A DNA stretch of 64,000 bases from Cytophagales bacterium (GTDB lineage Bacteria > Bacteroidota > Bacteroidia > Cytophagales > Cyclobacteriaceae): NCBI GenBank assembly GCA_017303805.1, contig JAFLBQ010000008.1, forward strand, positions 1 through 64,000. Reading direction: 5' to 3'. The notes beneath the pieces are model-generated. The model did no database searches. It saw nothing but the letters and a program-made list of their open reading frames with translations, and was not told where the DNA came from. Within the stretch, counting starts at the first letter, position 1, and every line of letters starts with the position of its first letter. The translations under genes were made by a program, and so were the position numbers. Shown here in pieces: positions 8,141-16,546 of this stretch.

Positions 8141-9592
8141 ATGAAGCGTTGGATTCCACTACTGGTACTTTGCCTGGGTTGCGGCCTGGCGGTAGCCCAA
8201 ACAGGATATAAAATCGAGTTCCAGGTAAAAGGCTGGAAAGATACCACGGCCTACCTTGGCTCTTATTACGGAGAACAAACCCGCCTTAACGACACGGCCC
8301 GTGTTTCCAGCACCGGGCAGTTCTTTTTCGACAATAGCAAGAAATTACCGCAGGGTGTTTATTTCATAGTGCTTAACAAAACTAAAATCTTCGATTTTGT
8401 TGTGGGCGCCAACCAACACTTTCGGATAGAAACCAGTAAAGATGATTATAGTAAGGCTACCGTAAAGAACGACCTTGATAACAGTTTATTCTTCGATAAC
8501 CTGAAGAACAATGCCGAGCGCAGCAAGGAAGCCGATCCGTGGATTGCCATTTTGCGCGACAGCACCTTAAAAGACGAACAAAAAAAAGAAGCCCGCGAAA
8601 AGTTTTCTAAGATCAGCGACCAGGTAATGGCCTATCAGAAACAAGTAGCCGAAAAAAATCCTACTACAGTAACCGCCCGTTTATTAAAAACAACTTTTAA
8701 AGTAGAGGTACCCGAAGCTCCTAAAAAAGCTAACGGTACAATAGACTCCACTTTTCAATTGCGTTACTACCGCCAGCATTTCTTCGACAATTTCGATCTT
8801 GCCGATGATGCCCTTATCCGGTTGCCGCGCCCGGTCTATCAGGAAAAGGTAAAAGAATACCTGGAGAAATTGTATGCGCCTGTACCCGACACCATACTTA
8901 GTGCAATTGACGGGCTTGTAGCCAAGGTCCGTAAAAACCCCGAGACCTTTAAATACCTGGTATGGAGCTGCATGTTTCATTATCAAAACCCTGAGATCAT
9001 GGGCTTAGATGAAGTATTTGTTCGACTGTACGACAAATACTTTGCTACCGGAGAAATGGACTTCTGGATCAGCGCTTCGATGAAAAAGAGTATTAAAGAC
9101 TATGCCGATAAACTTCGCACCAGCCTGGTAGGTAAAACCGGGGCCAACCTGATTATGCAGGATATAAACCTGCAGCCAAAATCGATGTACGATATTAAGA
9201 ACAAGTACACCATCTTATGGATTTATGACCCCGACTGCGGGCACTGCAAAGAAGAAACACCCAAACTGGTAGAGTTCTATACTAAGAACCATACAAAATT
9301 TGATTTCCAGGTATTTTCAGTAGCGTCTGATACCTCGTTACAAAAGATGCGCAACTTTATTAAGACCATGAAGACCGAGCCCTGGATAAACGTGAATGGC
9401 CCGCGCTCCTACATGGAGCAACATTATTCAAAGCTTTACTACGCAGAGTCAACACCCTCCATTTACATTTTGGACCGAGACCATAAGATTATTGCTAAAA
9501 AGTTACCCGTTAAGCAACTGGAAGATTTCTTTACCCGCCACGAAAAATTTGTTCAAAGTCGCAAATCGGGTGTTCAGAAGGGTACAAAATAA
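8141..9592 (+). CDS. Periplasmic thioredoxin-fold protein (DUF4369/DUF5106/TlpA-like)
   Basis: A 483-residue exported protein. It has a cleavable signal peptide (about 1-19, ending A-V-A-Q) and a beta-rich N-terminal domain resembling DUF4369 (about 22-110). A helical middle resembles DUF5106, and a C-terminal thioredoxin fold (about 320-475) carries the redox motif C-G-H-C at 366-369. The usual cis-Pro position is in S-T-P-S-I-Y near residue 437. Such Bacteroidota proteins are thought to act as periplasmic thiol-disulfide reductases or chaperone-like oxidoreductases. It is divergent from gldA and stands alone. The substrate cannot be inferred. Confidence 0.82.
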   Translation: MKRWIPLLVLCLGCGLAVAQTGYKIEFQVKGWKDTTAYLGSYYGEQTRLNDTARVSSTGQFFFDNSKKLPQGVYFIVLNKTKIFDFVVGANQHFRIETSKDDYSKATVKNDLDNSLFFDNLKNNAERSKEADPWIAILRDSTLKDEQKKEAREKFSKISDQVMAYQKQVAEKNPTTVTARLLKTTFKVEVPEAPKKANGTIDSTFQLRYYRQHFFDNFDLADDALIRLPRPVYQEKVKEYLEKLYAPVPDTILSAIDGLVAKVRKNPETFKYLVWSCMFHYQNPEIMGLDEVFVRLYDKYFATGEMDFWISASMKKSIKDYADKLRTSLVGKTGANLIMQDINLQPKSMYDIKNKYTILWIYDPDCGHCKEETPKLVEFYTKNHTKFDFQVFSVASDTSLQKMRNFIKTMKTEPWINVNGPRSYMEQHYSKLYYAESTPSIYILDRDHKIIAKKLPVKQLEDFFTRHEKFVQSRKSGVQKGTK

Positions 9593-9615
9593 AGCCCGTA
9601 GCGCGCACTTTTAAT

Positions 9616-9670
9616 TGCGTAAAACCTGCCGCAATTGATTGCGCTGCCCGTTCACAGCAATTTTTACGCA
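9616..9670. repeat. 9-bp inverted repeat in intergenic region
   Basis: TGCGTAAAA (9616-9624) and TTTTACGCA (9662-9670) are perfect inverted copies 37 bp apart, downstream of the thioredoxin-fold gene. There is no T-tract after the second arm, so it is not a standard terminator. It could be an operator or a chance match. Confidence 0.3.
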
Positions 9671-9755
9671 GTTTGCTCAAAAAATAATCACATCCATGCA
9701 ACTATTTATCGCAAAGCAAGTATCTAAAGCATAATTACGACCTACTCGATAAACT

Positions 9756-10217
9756 ATGGCGCTCATCAACTCGCTTTTCGGTAAAAAAAAGAAAGAATTT
9801 AAGGCCAACTGCCTGATAACCAAAGAACCCATTGAAAAAGGATTTGGCTTTTTATTAACCACCGCTCAGGTTGTGGCATCGCGCAAATACTGGGATATGA
9901 TTATGACAGAGCCCGAAACTCTTTCCTATACAGTTTCGCATTTTAAAAATCAGCCATCGGGTACTCAAATGCGTACTATGATTTTTGAAAAGTATGCTAC
10001 CATTTCGAAAGCCTGGATAATCTCTGATTCAATTATTAATTACTTTGAAGTTGATAAGGCCGAAGCACGCGAGAACGCAAAAAAATGGTGGGCATCGGAA
10101 GGCGTTTTTAGTCCCGAAAAAACCGGGCCCGCAGATCAGGTGCTGGAAGCTACCGAATTTACAGTAGTAAAAAATTATGCTATTCTGGAAGCCGGACGAG
10201 GCCGGGTTACTGTTTAA
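9756..10217 (+). CDS. Hypothetical protein, 153 residues
   Basis: I do not recognise this protein. It is soluble, with no signal peptide and no membrane segment. The opening M-A-L-I-N-S-L-F-G-K-K-K-K-E-F is followed by C-L-I-T-K-E-P-I-E-K-G-F-G-F-L-L-T-T-A-Q-V-V, a segment that resembles neither a zinc ribbon nor a known enzyme. The C-terminus is beta-like and ends R-G-R-V-T-V. The single cysteine excludes a classical metal ribbon. It is convergent with the polyprenyl synthase gene, with stop codons overlapping by 4 bp, and has its own 160-bp upstream region. Codon use looks like that of its neighbours, so it is probably real. Confidence 0.7.
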   Translation: MALINSLFGKKKKEFKANCLITKEPIEKGFGFLLTTAQVVASRKYWDMIMTEPETLSYTVSHFKNQPSGTQMRTMIFEKYATISKAWIISDSIINYFEVDKAEARENAKKWWASEGVFSPEKTGPADQVLEATEFTVVKNYAILEAGRGRVTV

Positions 10218-11188
10218 CTTTTGCGGTCGATTGTAAACTGAACCAGGTCGTTTAAGGACGCGCGATAGGTAGATTCGGGAAATTGCGCCAACAGCGCCAG
10301 CGCTTTTTGATGATACTCCGTCATCTTCGTCTTTGCATATTCAATCCCACCCGATTTCTTTACAAACCCAATCACCCGCGCTATCTTTTCATTGTCTTCC
10401 GATCCGTTTTTAATCAACCCGATTATTTTTCTTTTCTCTAACCAGGTTGATTTGGAAAGTGCATAGATCAAAGGCAAGGTCATCTTCTTTTCTTTGATGT
10501 CGATCCCGACCGGCTTGCCAATCTCCTCATCGCCATAGTCGAACAAGTCGTCTTTAATTTGAAAGGCCATACCTACATATTCTCCAAACTGTTTCATACG
10601 GGCAATGGTATCGGCATCAGCACCCACCGAACTGGCTCCCACCGCACAACAGGAAGCAATTAACGAAGCCGTTTTCTGGCGGATGATTTCGTAATATACC
10701 TCTTCCTGAATATCGAGCCTGCGGGCTTTTTCCATTTGCAGCAGCTCGCCTTCGCTCATATCTTTAACAGCATCGGTACAAATCGAAAGCAAGTCGTAAT
10801 TTTTATGTTCCATGGCCAGAATAAGGCCCCGGGTTAATAAAAAGTCGCCAACCAATACGGCAATTTTATTTTTCCACAACGCATTTACGGAGAAAAACCC
10901 TCTGCGGTAGTTGGCATCATCCACCACATCGTCATGCACCAGGCTGGCCGTGTGTACCAACTCGATAAGCGAAGCCCCACGGTAGGTAGATTCGTTAATG
11001 GTACCCGTTGCCCCGGCACTTAAAAAAACAAAAAGCGGCCGCATCTGCTTGCCTTTCCGCTTCACGATGTAGGTCATTATTTTGTCCAGCAACATTACGC
11101 GTGTTTTCATGGAAGCCCTGAACTTATGTTCGAACTCTTCCATTTCGCGGGCCACCGGGGCTTTAATGCGATCGAGCGTTTTAGACAT
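10214..11188 (-). CDS. Polyprenyl (all-trans) diphosphate synthase
   Basis: A 324-residue protein from the ATG at 11188, giving M-S-K-T-L-D; an upstream non-ATG start would add an atypical 14-residue leader. The first aspartate-rich motif is D-D-V-V-D (86-90 in this numbering) in L-V-H-D-D-V-V-D-D, and the second is D-D-L-F-D in I-K-D-D-L-F-D-Y. These mark a trans-isoprenyl synthase that condenses isopentenyl diphosphate onto allylic primers. G-K-x-M-R-P-L (near 46) is the substrate-binding stretch. The family includes hepta- and octaprenyl enzymes making the menaquinone side chain, which is the likely role here given the NDH-2 gene nearby. Chain length cannot be read with certainty. Confidence 0.9.
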   Translation of the reverse strand: MSKTLDRIKAPVAREMEEFEHKFRASMKTRVMLLDKIMTYIVKRKGKQMRPLFVFLSAGATGTINESTYRGASLIELVHTASLVHDDVVDDANYRRGFFSVNALWKNKIAVLVGDFLLTRGLILAMEHKNYDLLSICTDAVKDMSEGELLQMEKARRLDIQEEVYYEIIRQKTASLIASCCAVGASSVGADADTIARMKQFGEYVGMAFQIKDDLFDYGDEEIGKPVGIDIKEKKMTLPLIYALSKSTWLEKRKIIGLIKNGSEDNEKIARVIGFVKKSGGIEYAKTKMTEYHQKALALLAQFPESTYRASLNDLVQFTIDRKS

Positions 11189-11244
11189 GCGCTGCAATAA
11201 TACGCAATCAATGGCAATAGCCGGAAGCAACTTTTAAAATCCGC

Positions 11245-12126
11245 ATGCTTTTACTCCGTGTTGAATTGTGTATTTTCGGCTTTGTGTTAGGATTTGATCA
11301 AAAATGGGAGCAGGTAATTTTTGCAATAGCTGTGCTGGCTGTTGCCTTTATTATCTCGCGCCTGCTGCGCTTTTTAATTGGCCGCTTTATTCGCAGTGCT
11401 GCCAAAAAATTAAAGGTTGACCCTACCCGGTACAACTTCTTCAAAAATGCCATGGACTTTCTGGTGTTTTTGGTAGCCGCCATTATCATTTTCCGCTCTA
11501 TTCCGGCTTTTCGCTCGGTGGGCACAACCCTGCTTACCGGGGCGGGAGTGCTGGCCGCTATTGTGGGCTTTGCATCGCAGTCTGCATTCTCAAATATTAT
11601 CAGCGGCTTCTTTCTGGTAATTTTTAAACCCTTTAGCGTGGGCGACCGCGTGCGCATTGGGCAACTTTATGCGGGCGATGTAGAAGACATTACCTTGCGC
11701 CATACCGTAATTAAAGATTTCGAAAACAGACGGATTGTAATTCCCAACAGCGTAATCAGCAACGAGACGATTGTTAACTCTACCCTTACCGATGAGAAGA
11801 CCTGTTCGTTTATCGAGGTGCCCGTTGCCTTTCAGGCATCTTTGGAACTGGCCATTCAAATTATTAAAGAAGAGAGTTTAAAACATCCGTATTGCATCGA
11901 TAACCGATCGCCCGATGAGTTAGCAAAAGGGGAAGAAGTAGTGATGGTGCGGGTTATTTCGTATAGCGATTTTGGGGTGCAACTGCGCGGTTATGCATGG
12001 GCCGAAACACCTTCTATGGCTTTTGAATTACGCTGCGATGTATTGAAATCAGTGCAGGAAAGATTTAAGCAAGCACAAATTGAGTTTGGGTATCCGGGCC
12101 GGTTACTCATAACAAAAACTACCTAG
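11245..12126 (+). CDS. MscS-family small-conductance mechanosensitive channel
   Basis: A 293-residue protein with N-terminal hydrophobic helices and the pore-lining MscS helix G-A-G-V-L-A-A-I-V-G-F-A-S-Q-S (about 98-112). The MscS core I-F-K-P-F-S-V-G-D-R-V-R-I-G and the beta-domain motif I-V-I-P-N-S follow. It releases solutes on hypo-osmotic shock. The ATG at 11245 is accepted, although a GTG about 14 codons later is possible. corA starts 7 bp after its stop, so the two are probably co-transcribed. Confidence 0.88.
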   Translation: MLLLRVELCIFGFVLGFDQKWEQVIFAIAVLAVAFIISRLLRFLIGRFIRSAAKKLKVDPTRYNFFKNAMDFLVFLVAAIIIFRSIPAFRSVGTTLLTGAGVLAAIVGFASQSAFSNIISGFFLVIFKPFSVGDRVRIGQLYAGDVEDITLRHTVIKDFENRRIVIPNSVISNETIVNSTLTDEKTCSFIEVPVAFQASLELAIQIIKEESLKHPYCIDNRSPDELAKGEEVVMVRVISYSDFGVQLRGYAWAETPSMAFELRCDVLKSVQERFKQAQIEFGYPGRLLITKTT

Positions 12127-12133
12127 CACCCGC

Positions 12134-13201
12134 ATGAAAAAAAGCAATAAATCCACCCGCAAGGCTGCATTAAAACAACTCAACGAGCAACTGATAGACC
12201 ATCCGCATACTGCCCAGGTGCCGGGCGGCATTTTGGAACTGATCTCTTACAACGAAAGCGACTTTACTATTTTTGATAACCTGCCCATTGACCACTTACT
12301 TCAAAAGTGTGTAGCCAACCATGTTAACTGGATTAATGTTGATGGCCTTTCGGATCAAGAGCTAATAAAAAAAATCAGTACTCATTTCGATCTGCATTAC
12401 CTGTTGGTAGAAGACATTCGCAATACCGACCATCAACCCAAAGCTGACGAATACGAAAAACATTTGTTCTTTACCCTCAAGATGCTGTACCGGATTGAAG
12501 GCGAGAGCATCGATTACGAACACATCAGTTTTGTATTGGGTAAAGATTATCTGCTTTCGTTTCAGGAAAAGGAAGGAGACTTTTTCGGCAACTTGCGCAA
12601 CCGCATAAAATTAGACACCAGCATTATCCGCAAACGCGGAGCCGACTACCTGTTATACCGCCTCATTGATGCAATTGTTGATAGTTACTACTCTATTTTA
12701 GAAAACATTGGCCACCAGGTAGAAGAAATTGAAGACAATATCTCCAACAACCCAACCGTAGAAGACTTTAAGCACATTCAAAAATTGCGCAAAGAATTTA
12801 TTTACCTGCGCAAGGTGGTGTACCCGTTGCGCGAAGCATTGAACAAGGTAATTAAAAACGAAGACGAGTTTATTGAAGACCGGAACATCAAATATTTTTC
12901 GGATGTGTACGACCACGTAATTCATCTTATCGATTCGCTCGATACGTACAAAGACCTTACCTCTACCCTGATGGAATTATACATGAACACCATCAATTTT
13001 AAAATGAACGAGGTAATGAAATTGCTTACCATCATCACCACCATTTTCATTCCGCTGTCGTTTATTGCAGGCATTTATGGAATGAACTTTAAGTACATGC
13101 CCGAACTGGATTGGCCCAACGGCTATTTTGGGGTGTTACTAGTAATGGGAGTTATTTTTGTAATGATGGTGGCCTACTTCAAATACAAAAAGTGGTTTTA
13201 G
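12134..13201 (+). CDS. corA: CorA-family Mg2+/Co2+ channel
   Basis: A 355-residue protein of the CorA/Alr1/ZntB superfamily. It has a large cytoplasmic N-terminal domain, a long coiled stalk helix (about 210-290) and two C-terminal membrane helices. The selectivity signature Y-G-M-N is at 315-318, followed by a M-P-E-L-D-W loop. A lysine-rich extreme C-terminus (K-Y-K-K-W-F) follows the last helix. It is a pentameric passive channel for Mg2+ or Co2+. It lies 7 bp after the MscS gene. Its stop codon overlaps that of the convergent CNNM/CorC-type gene, so two Mg2+-linked proteins face each other here. Confidence 0.93.
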   Translation: MKKSNKSTRKAALKQLNEQLIDHPHTAQVPGGILELISYNESDFTIFDNLPIDHLLQKCVANHVNWINVDGLSDQELIKKISTHFDLHYLLVEDIRNTDHQPKADEYEKHLFFTLKMLYRIEGESIDYEHISFVLGKDYLLSFQEKEGDFFGNLRNRIKLDTSIIRKRGADYLLYRLIDAIVDSYYSILENIGHQVEEIEDNISNNPTVEDFKHIQKLRKEFIYLRKVVYPLREALNKVIKNEDEFIEDRNIKYFSDVYDHVIHLIDSLDTYKDLTSTLMELYMNTINFKMNEVMKLLTIITTIFIPLSFIAGIYGMNFKYMPELDWPNGYFGVLLVMGVIFVMMVAYFKYKKWF

Positions 13202-14493
13202 TCCTGCACGGTTTCCTGTTGCAGTTTAACCTCTACCTGCTCGGGCAGCGTTTGGGTTATCTTTAACACTTTTATCCTGTAATTGAAAAGAATAAACTCA
13301 TCGCCCTCTTTAACGGAGGGTCGTTCGAAGGTAATGAGGCCGGCCAGCGTTTCGTAATCTTCTGATTCCGGAAATGGTACCTCCAGCAGCTTGTTAATGT
13401 CGTGCAGCGAGGACTGGGCCGCGATATGGAATGTTTGTTTGTCCACCGGAATTACAATCTGTTGTTCCTGGTCATGCTCATCCTGAATCTCGCCAACCAG
13501 TTCTTCCAGAATATCTTCGAGGGTAACCAAACCAATAATGCCACCGAATTCACTCACCACAAAAGCCATCTGCGCTTTGGTGCGCTGGAAATCGCGCAAC
13601 AGCATGTCAATCGGTTTGGTTTCGGGAATGAAATGCACCGAGCGCATAATATCTTTTAACGTTTTACCCGAATTTTGAATGTACACCTGCACAATATCTT
13701 TGGAGTGTACCACGCCCACAATTTCATCTTTGCTTTGTTCATAAATCGGGTAGCGGGAGTAGCCCTCGCGCAACACAATATTCAACGATTCCGCAATGGA
13801 CGTATCGGCTTTTATCATGCTCATTTTTACCCGCGGCACCATTACTTGCCTGGCAACCCGGTTATCGAAATCAAACACATTTTGAATCAGTTCTCGTTCC
13901 GAGGTTTCAATAGCGCCACCTTCTTCGCTTTCGGCAATTATCAATTTCAATTCTTCCTCCGAGTGAATTTCAATTTCACTCATGGGTTTGATTCCAAAAA
14001 TTTTCAAAATCAAATTGGCCAACCCGTTCAGCAACCAAATAAATGGCCGGAATACAAAATAAAAAGCACGCAGGGCCAAAGATACCCGCAAGGTGGTGGA
14101 GGCCGGGTACCGTATGGCAATGGACTTAGGCGCTAATTCGCCAAACACAATGTGCATGATGGTAAGAATGATAAACGCTACCGGCAGCGCAATGCGGTGG
14201 GCGGTGGCATCGCTTAGATTAATGCCAAGGGCATGCATGGTGTTTAACACCAACTCCGATACCACATCTTCGCCAACCCAGCCCAACCCGAGGCTAGCCA
14301 ATGTAATTCCCAACTGGGTAGCTGCCAAAAAACCATCCAGGTTGTTGATTATTACTTTGGCTGCTTCTTTTGAGAGCGTGCCCTTTTCCAGGGCTATCTG
14401 TGAGGAGCGAACCTTCACAATCGCAAATTCTGCCGCTACAAAGAACCCATTCAGAAAAACGAGAAAGAGCGTAATAAAAACTTCGAGCGTCAT
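13198..14493 (-). CDS. CNNM/CorC-type transmembrane protein with CBS pair (HlyC/CorC family)
   Basis: A 431-residue protein from the ATG at 14493, preferred over an upstream non-ATG start because it places the first helix at the N-terminus. It has a DUF21/CNNM membrane domain (about 1-190, with G-x-x-x-A-E-x-A motifs and a G-E-L-A-P-K motif), two CBS domains (about 205-330, ending with the segment G-L-V-T-L-E-D-I-L-E-E-L-V-G-E-I) and a C-terminal CorC_HlyC FAD-PCMH-like domain (about 345-430). Relatives are Mg2+ exporters or regulators, historically called hemolysin-like. It converges with corA and diverges from a Ca2+/Na+ exchanger, supporting a role in divalent cation balance. Confidence 0.9.
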   Translation of the reverse strand: MTLEVFITLFLVFLNGFFVAAEFAIVKVRSSQIALEKGTLSKEAAKVIINNLDGFLAATQLGITLASLGLGWVGEDVVSELVLNTMHALGINLSDATAHRIALPVAFIILTIMHIVFGELAPKSIAIRYPASTTLRVSLALRAFYFVFRPFIWLLNGLANLILKIFGIKPMSEIEIHSEEELKLIIAESEEGGAIETSERELIQNVFDFDNRVARQVMVPRVKMSMIKADTSIAESLNIVLREGYSRYPIYEQSKDEIVGVVHSKDIVQVYIQNSGKTLKDIMRSVHFIPETKPIDMLLRDFQRTKAQMAFVVSEFGGIIGLVTLEDILEELVGEIQDEHDQEQQIVIPVDKQTFHIAAQSSLHDINKLLEVPFPESEDYETLAGLITFERPSVKEGDEFILFNYRIKVLKITQTLPEQVEVKLQQETVQD

Positions 14494-14616
14494 TGACTTA
14501 GCAAACCACAAATCTAACAAGAAACTGCATTTATTGTGGGGTATTTTTTACCATGTACCTTTTCGGTCGATAAAGAAAAGATTTTATCTTTCGGAAACCC
14601 TAACCCTTGCCCGCCT

Positions 14617-15603
14617 ATGCTTTCCTTCTTTTTTGATGGGCTTTATGTTCGTTTTATAGATTTATTGTTAGGTTTTGCAATCTTAATCAAGGGCGCTGAT
14701 TTCCTGATAGGTGGTGCCTCCTCGCTGGCAAAACGAAATGGCATTTCAAACCTGGCCATCGGGTTAACGGTGGTTGCCTTTGGTACCTCCATGCCCGAAC
14801 TCATCGTAAGCCTTATGTCGGCTGTAAAAGGTAAAAGCGATGCCGCATTTGGCAATGTAATGGGCAGTAATAATTTTAACCTGCTCTTCATTCTGGGAGC
14901 GTGCGGCCTTATCTATCCTTTAATTGTACAACGCAACACAGTTAAATTTGAAGTACCCATCTCACTTTTTGCAGCCGCCATTCTCTATGTATTAGTAAAC
15001 GACACCTTGCTGTGGGGCAGTGCGGCCAATACGTTAAGCCGGCAGGACAGTATTATTTTACTCATTTGCTTTGGCGGGTTTTTGCTCTACATTTTTCGCA
15101 CCATGAAGAAGGCCGCAGAATTTACAACACCCGATGATATAAAATTACATCCTACAGGAATCTCTTTACTATTGGTTGTAGCCGGTATGGGCATGTTGGC
15201 CGGGGGTGGTAGTGTGGCCGTTACCAGCGCTACTGAAATTGCCGCGTACTTTGGCTTAAGCGAAAAACTAATCGGCCTAACCATTCTGGCCGTTGGCACC
15301 TCGCTGCCCGAGTTGGCCACTTCGGCCATGGCTGCCTTTAAAAAGAATACCGACATCGCCATTGGTAATGTTATCGGTTCTAACATCTTTAATCTGCTGT
15401 TTATTTTGGGTGTAACCGGAGTAATTAATCCAATGGCTTACAACCCCCATCTCAATTTCGATTTAACCATTGTGCTAATCGCCACCCTGGTGCTAATGAT
15501 TTTTATGTTTACCATTAACAGGCGCAAGTTAGATCGCTTCGAAGCCTTCCTGCTGTTTTTCAGCTACATTGCTTACTCCATTTACCTGATAAGCGCAGAA
15601 TGA
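14617..15603 (+). CDS. Calcium/sodium antiporter, CaCA family (YrbG-like)
   Basis: A 328-residue protein from the ATG at 14617; the longer frame begins with GTG and adds a non-hydrophobic leader. It shows the duplicated CaCA alpha repeats. Repeat 1 has G-L-T-V-V-A-F-G-T-S-M-P-E-L and V-M-G-S-N-N-F-N. Repeat 2 has G-L-T-I-L-A-V-G-T-S-L-P-E-L and V-I-G-S-N-I-F-N. About ten membrane helices are evident. It exchanges Na+ or H+ for Ca2+ across the inner membrane. It diverges from the CNNM-type gene with about 120 bp between starts, so the two promoters may be adjacent. Confidence 0.93.
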   Translation: MLSFFFDGLYVRFIDLLLGFAILIKGADFLIGGASSLAKRNGISNLAIGLTVVAFGTSMPELIVSLMSAVKGKSDAAFGNVMGSNNFNLLFILGACGLIYPLIVQRNTVKFEVPISLFAAAILYVLVNDTLLWGSAANTLSRQDSIILLICFGGFLLYIFRTMKKAAEFTTPDDIKLHPTGISLLLVVAGMGMLAGGGSVAVTSATEIAAYFGLSEKLIGLTILAVGTSLPELATSAMAAFKKNTDIAIGNVIGSNIFNLLFILGVTGVINPMAYNPHLNFDLTIVLIATLVLMIFMFTINRRKLDRFEAFLLFFSYIAYSIYLISAE

Positions 15604-15608
15604 CCATC

Positions 15609-15641
15609 AAAAAAAAGAGCTACTGTTAACCTAACAGTAGC
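15609..15641 (-). terminator. Rho-independent terminator, minus strand
   Basis: A perfect 10-bp stem GCTACTGTTA (15619-15628) with TAACAGTAGC (15632-15641) and a 3-nt loop is followed on the minus strand by a U-run (the A-run at 15609-15616). It ends the coiled-coil lipoprotein transcript and sits in the gap between two convergent genes. Confidence 0.85.
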
Positions 15642-15663
15642 CCTTAAAAGAAGTTAAGTAGCT

Positions 15664-16407
15664 TTAAATTTTCTTTTCGAGTTCAGTAATTTTTGCCTGT
15701 GCTTCTTGCTTGCCTAACGAAAGCGATTTCTTGTACAGTTCCAACGCCTCTTTCAGGGTCTCCTTCTTCTTTTTGGGCGCCAGCTTAGTTCGGTTAGCTG
15801 CCTCTTCAACAGCCTGGGCGCGTGCAAAATACGAATCGGCCTCGTTCATTTTGCTGGCAATCATCAGCTCCTGGATGCGCGCTTCAATTAAAGCAAGTTC
15901 TTGTTGCTTGGCCAGAATCTGCGATTCTTTATCGGCCAGTTCGGCTTCTTGCAACCCTACGGTAGTAATCAAATTCTGGTTCTCGTTGCGTAGTTGACTT
16001 ACGTGCTCGTTAAGGGCGGCAATCTCTTTATTGCGCTCTTCCAAATCGGCTTTCAGTTTTTTAATTGTGGCATTCAGCGCATTGGTATTACCCTTCGATT
16101 TCTTTAATGATTTTTCAAGTTCTTCAATCTTACCCTGCGTATCCTTCACGTAGTTGTTAATGTCTTTCATACGTGAAGTGTAGTTATCGTAGGTGGTACC
16201 TTCTACCATATTAATGCGCAGCAATTTGCGGTTGGCATCAATAGAGTCCATCAATACGCTTACTTCCTGCAAGGTTTGAGCAAATTGCTGGCTGGTTTGA
16301 AGTTCGTTCTTCAACGAATCTACCTGCGATTTAAGTTTTTCGGCTTCGCCACCACAACTCATCAGAGCTGTAGCTACGGCAATAACAAGTACAAGTTTTT
16401 TTAACAT
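15664..16407 (-). CDS. Coiled-coil lipoprotein
   Basis: A 247-residue lipoprotein. The signal sequence ends in the lipobox L-M-S-C (Cys at 18). Nearly all the rest is heptad-like coiled coil rich in Glu, Lys, Leu and Ala (about 22-190), with a C-terminal A-L-E-L-Y-K-K-S-L-S-L-G-K-Q-E-A helical hairpin resembling a single TPR-like repeat. No enzyme motifs are visible. It is probably an envelope structural or tethering lipoprotein. It is monocistronic, with a strong terminator after it and about 140 bp before the divergent NDH-2 gene. Confidence 0.8.
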   Translation of the reverse strand: MLKKLVLVIAVATALMSCGGEAEKLKSQVDSLKNELQTSQQFAQTLQEVSVLMDSIDANRKLLRINMVEGTTYDNYTSRMKDINNYVKDTQGKIEELEKSLKKSKGNTNALNATIKKLKADLEERNKEIAALNEHVSQLRNENQNLITTVGLQEAELADKESQILAKQQELALIEARIQELMIASKMNEADSYFARAQAVEEAANRTKLAPKKKKETLKEALELYKKSLSLGKQEAQAKITELEKKI

Positions 16408-16546
16408 AACAGTTGTTAGTTTAGGTTATTCAAAATTAAGAGATTAGAAGGCTAACAACTTCAAGAACAATTTTTTTTTTTAAAGCCAGTTAAATCCTTC
16501 GATAACCCGTAAATTGCAACGCTTTTAGAGCAAGATTTTTCTTTAA

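Noticed and set aside
9616-9670. Terminator after the thioredoxin-fold gene
   Set aside because: The inverted arms are 37 bp apart and no T-tract follows the second arm.
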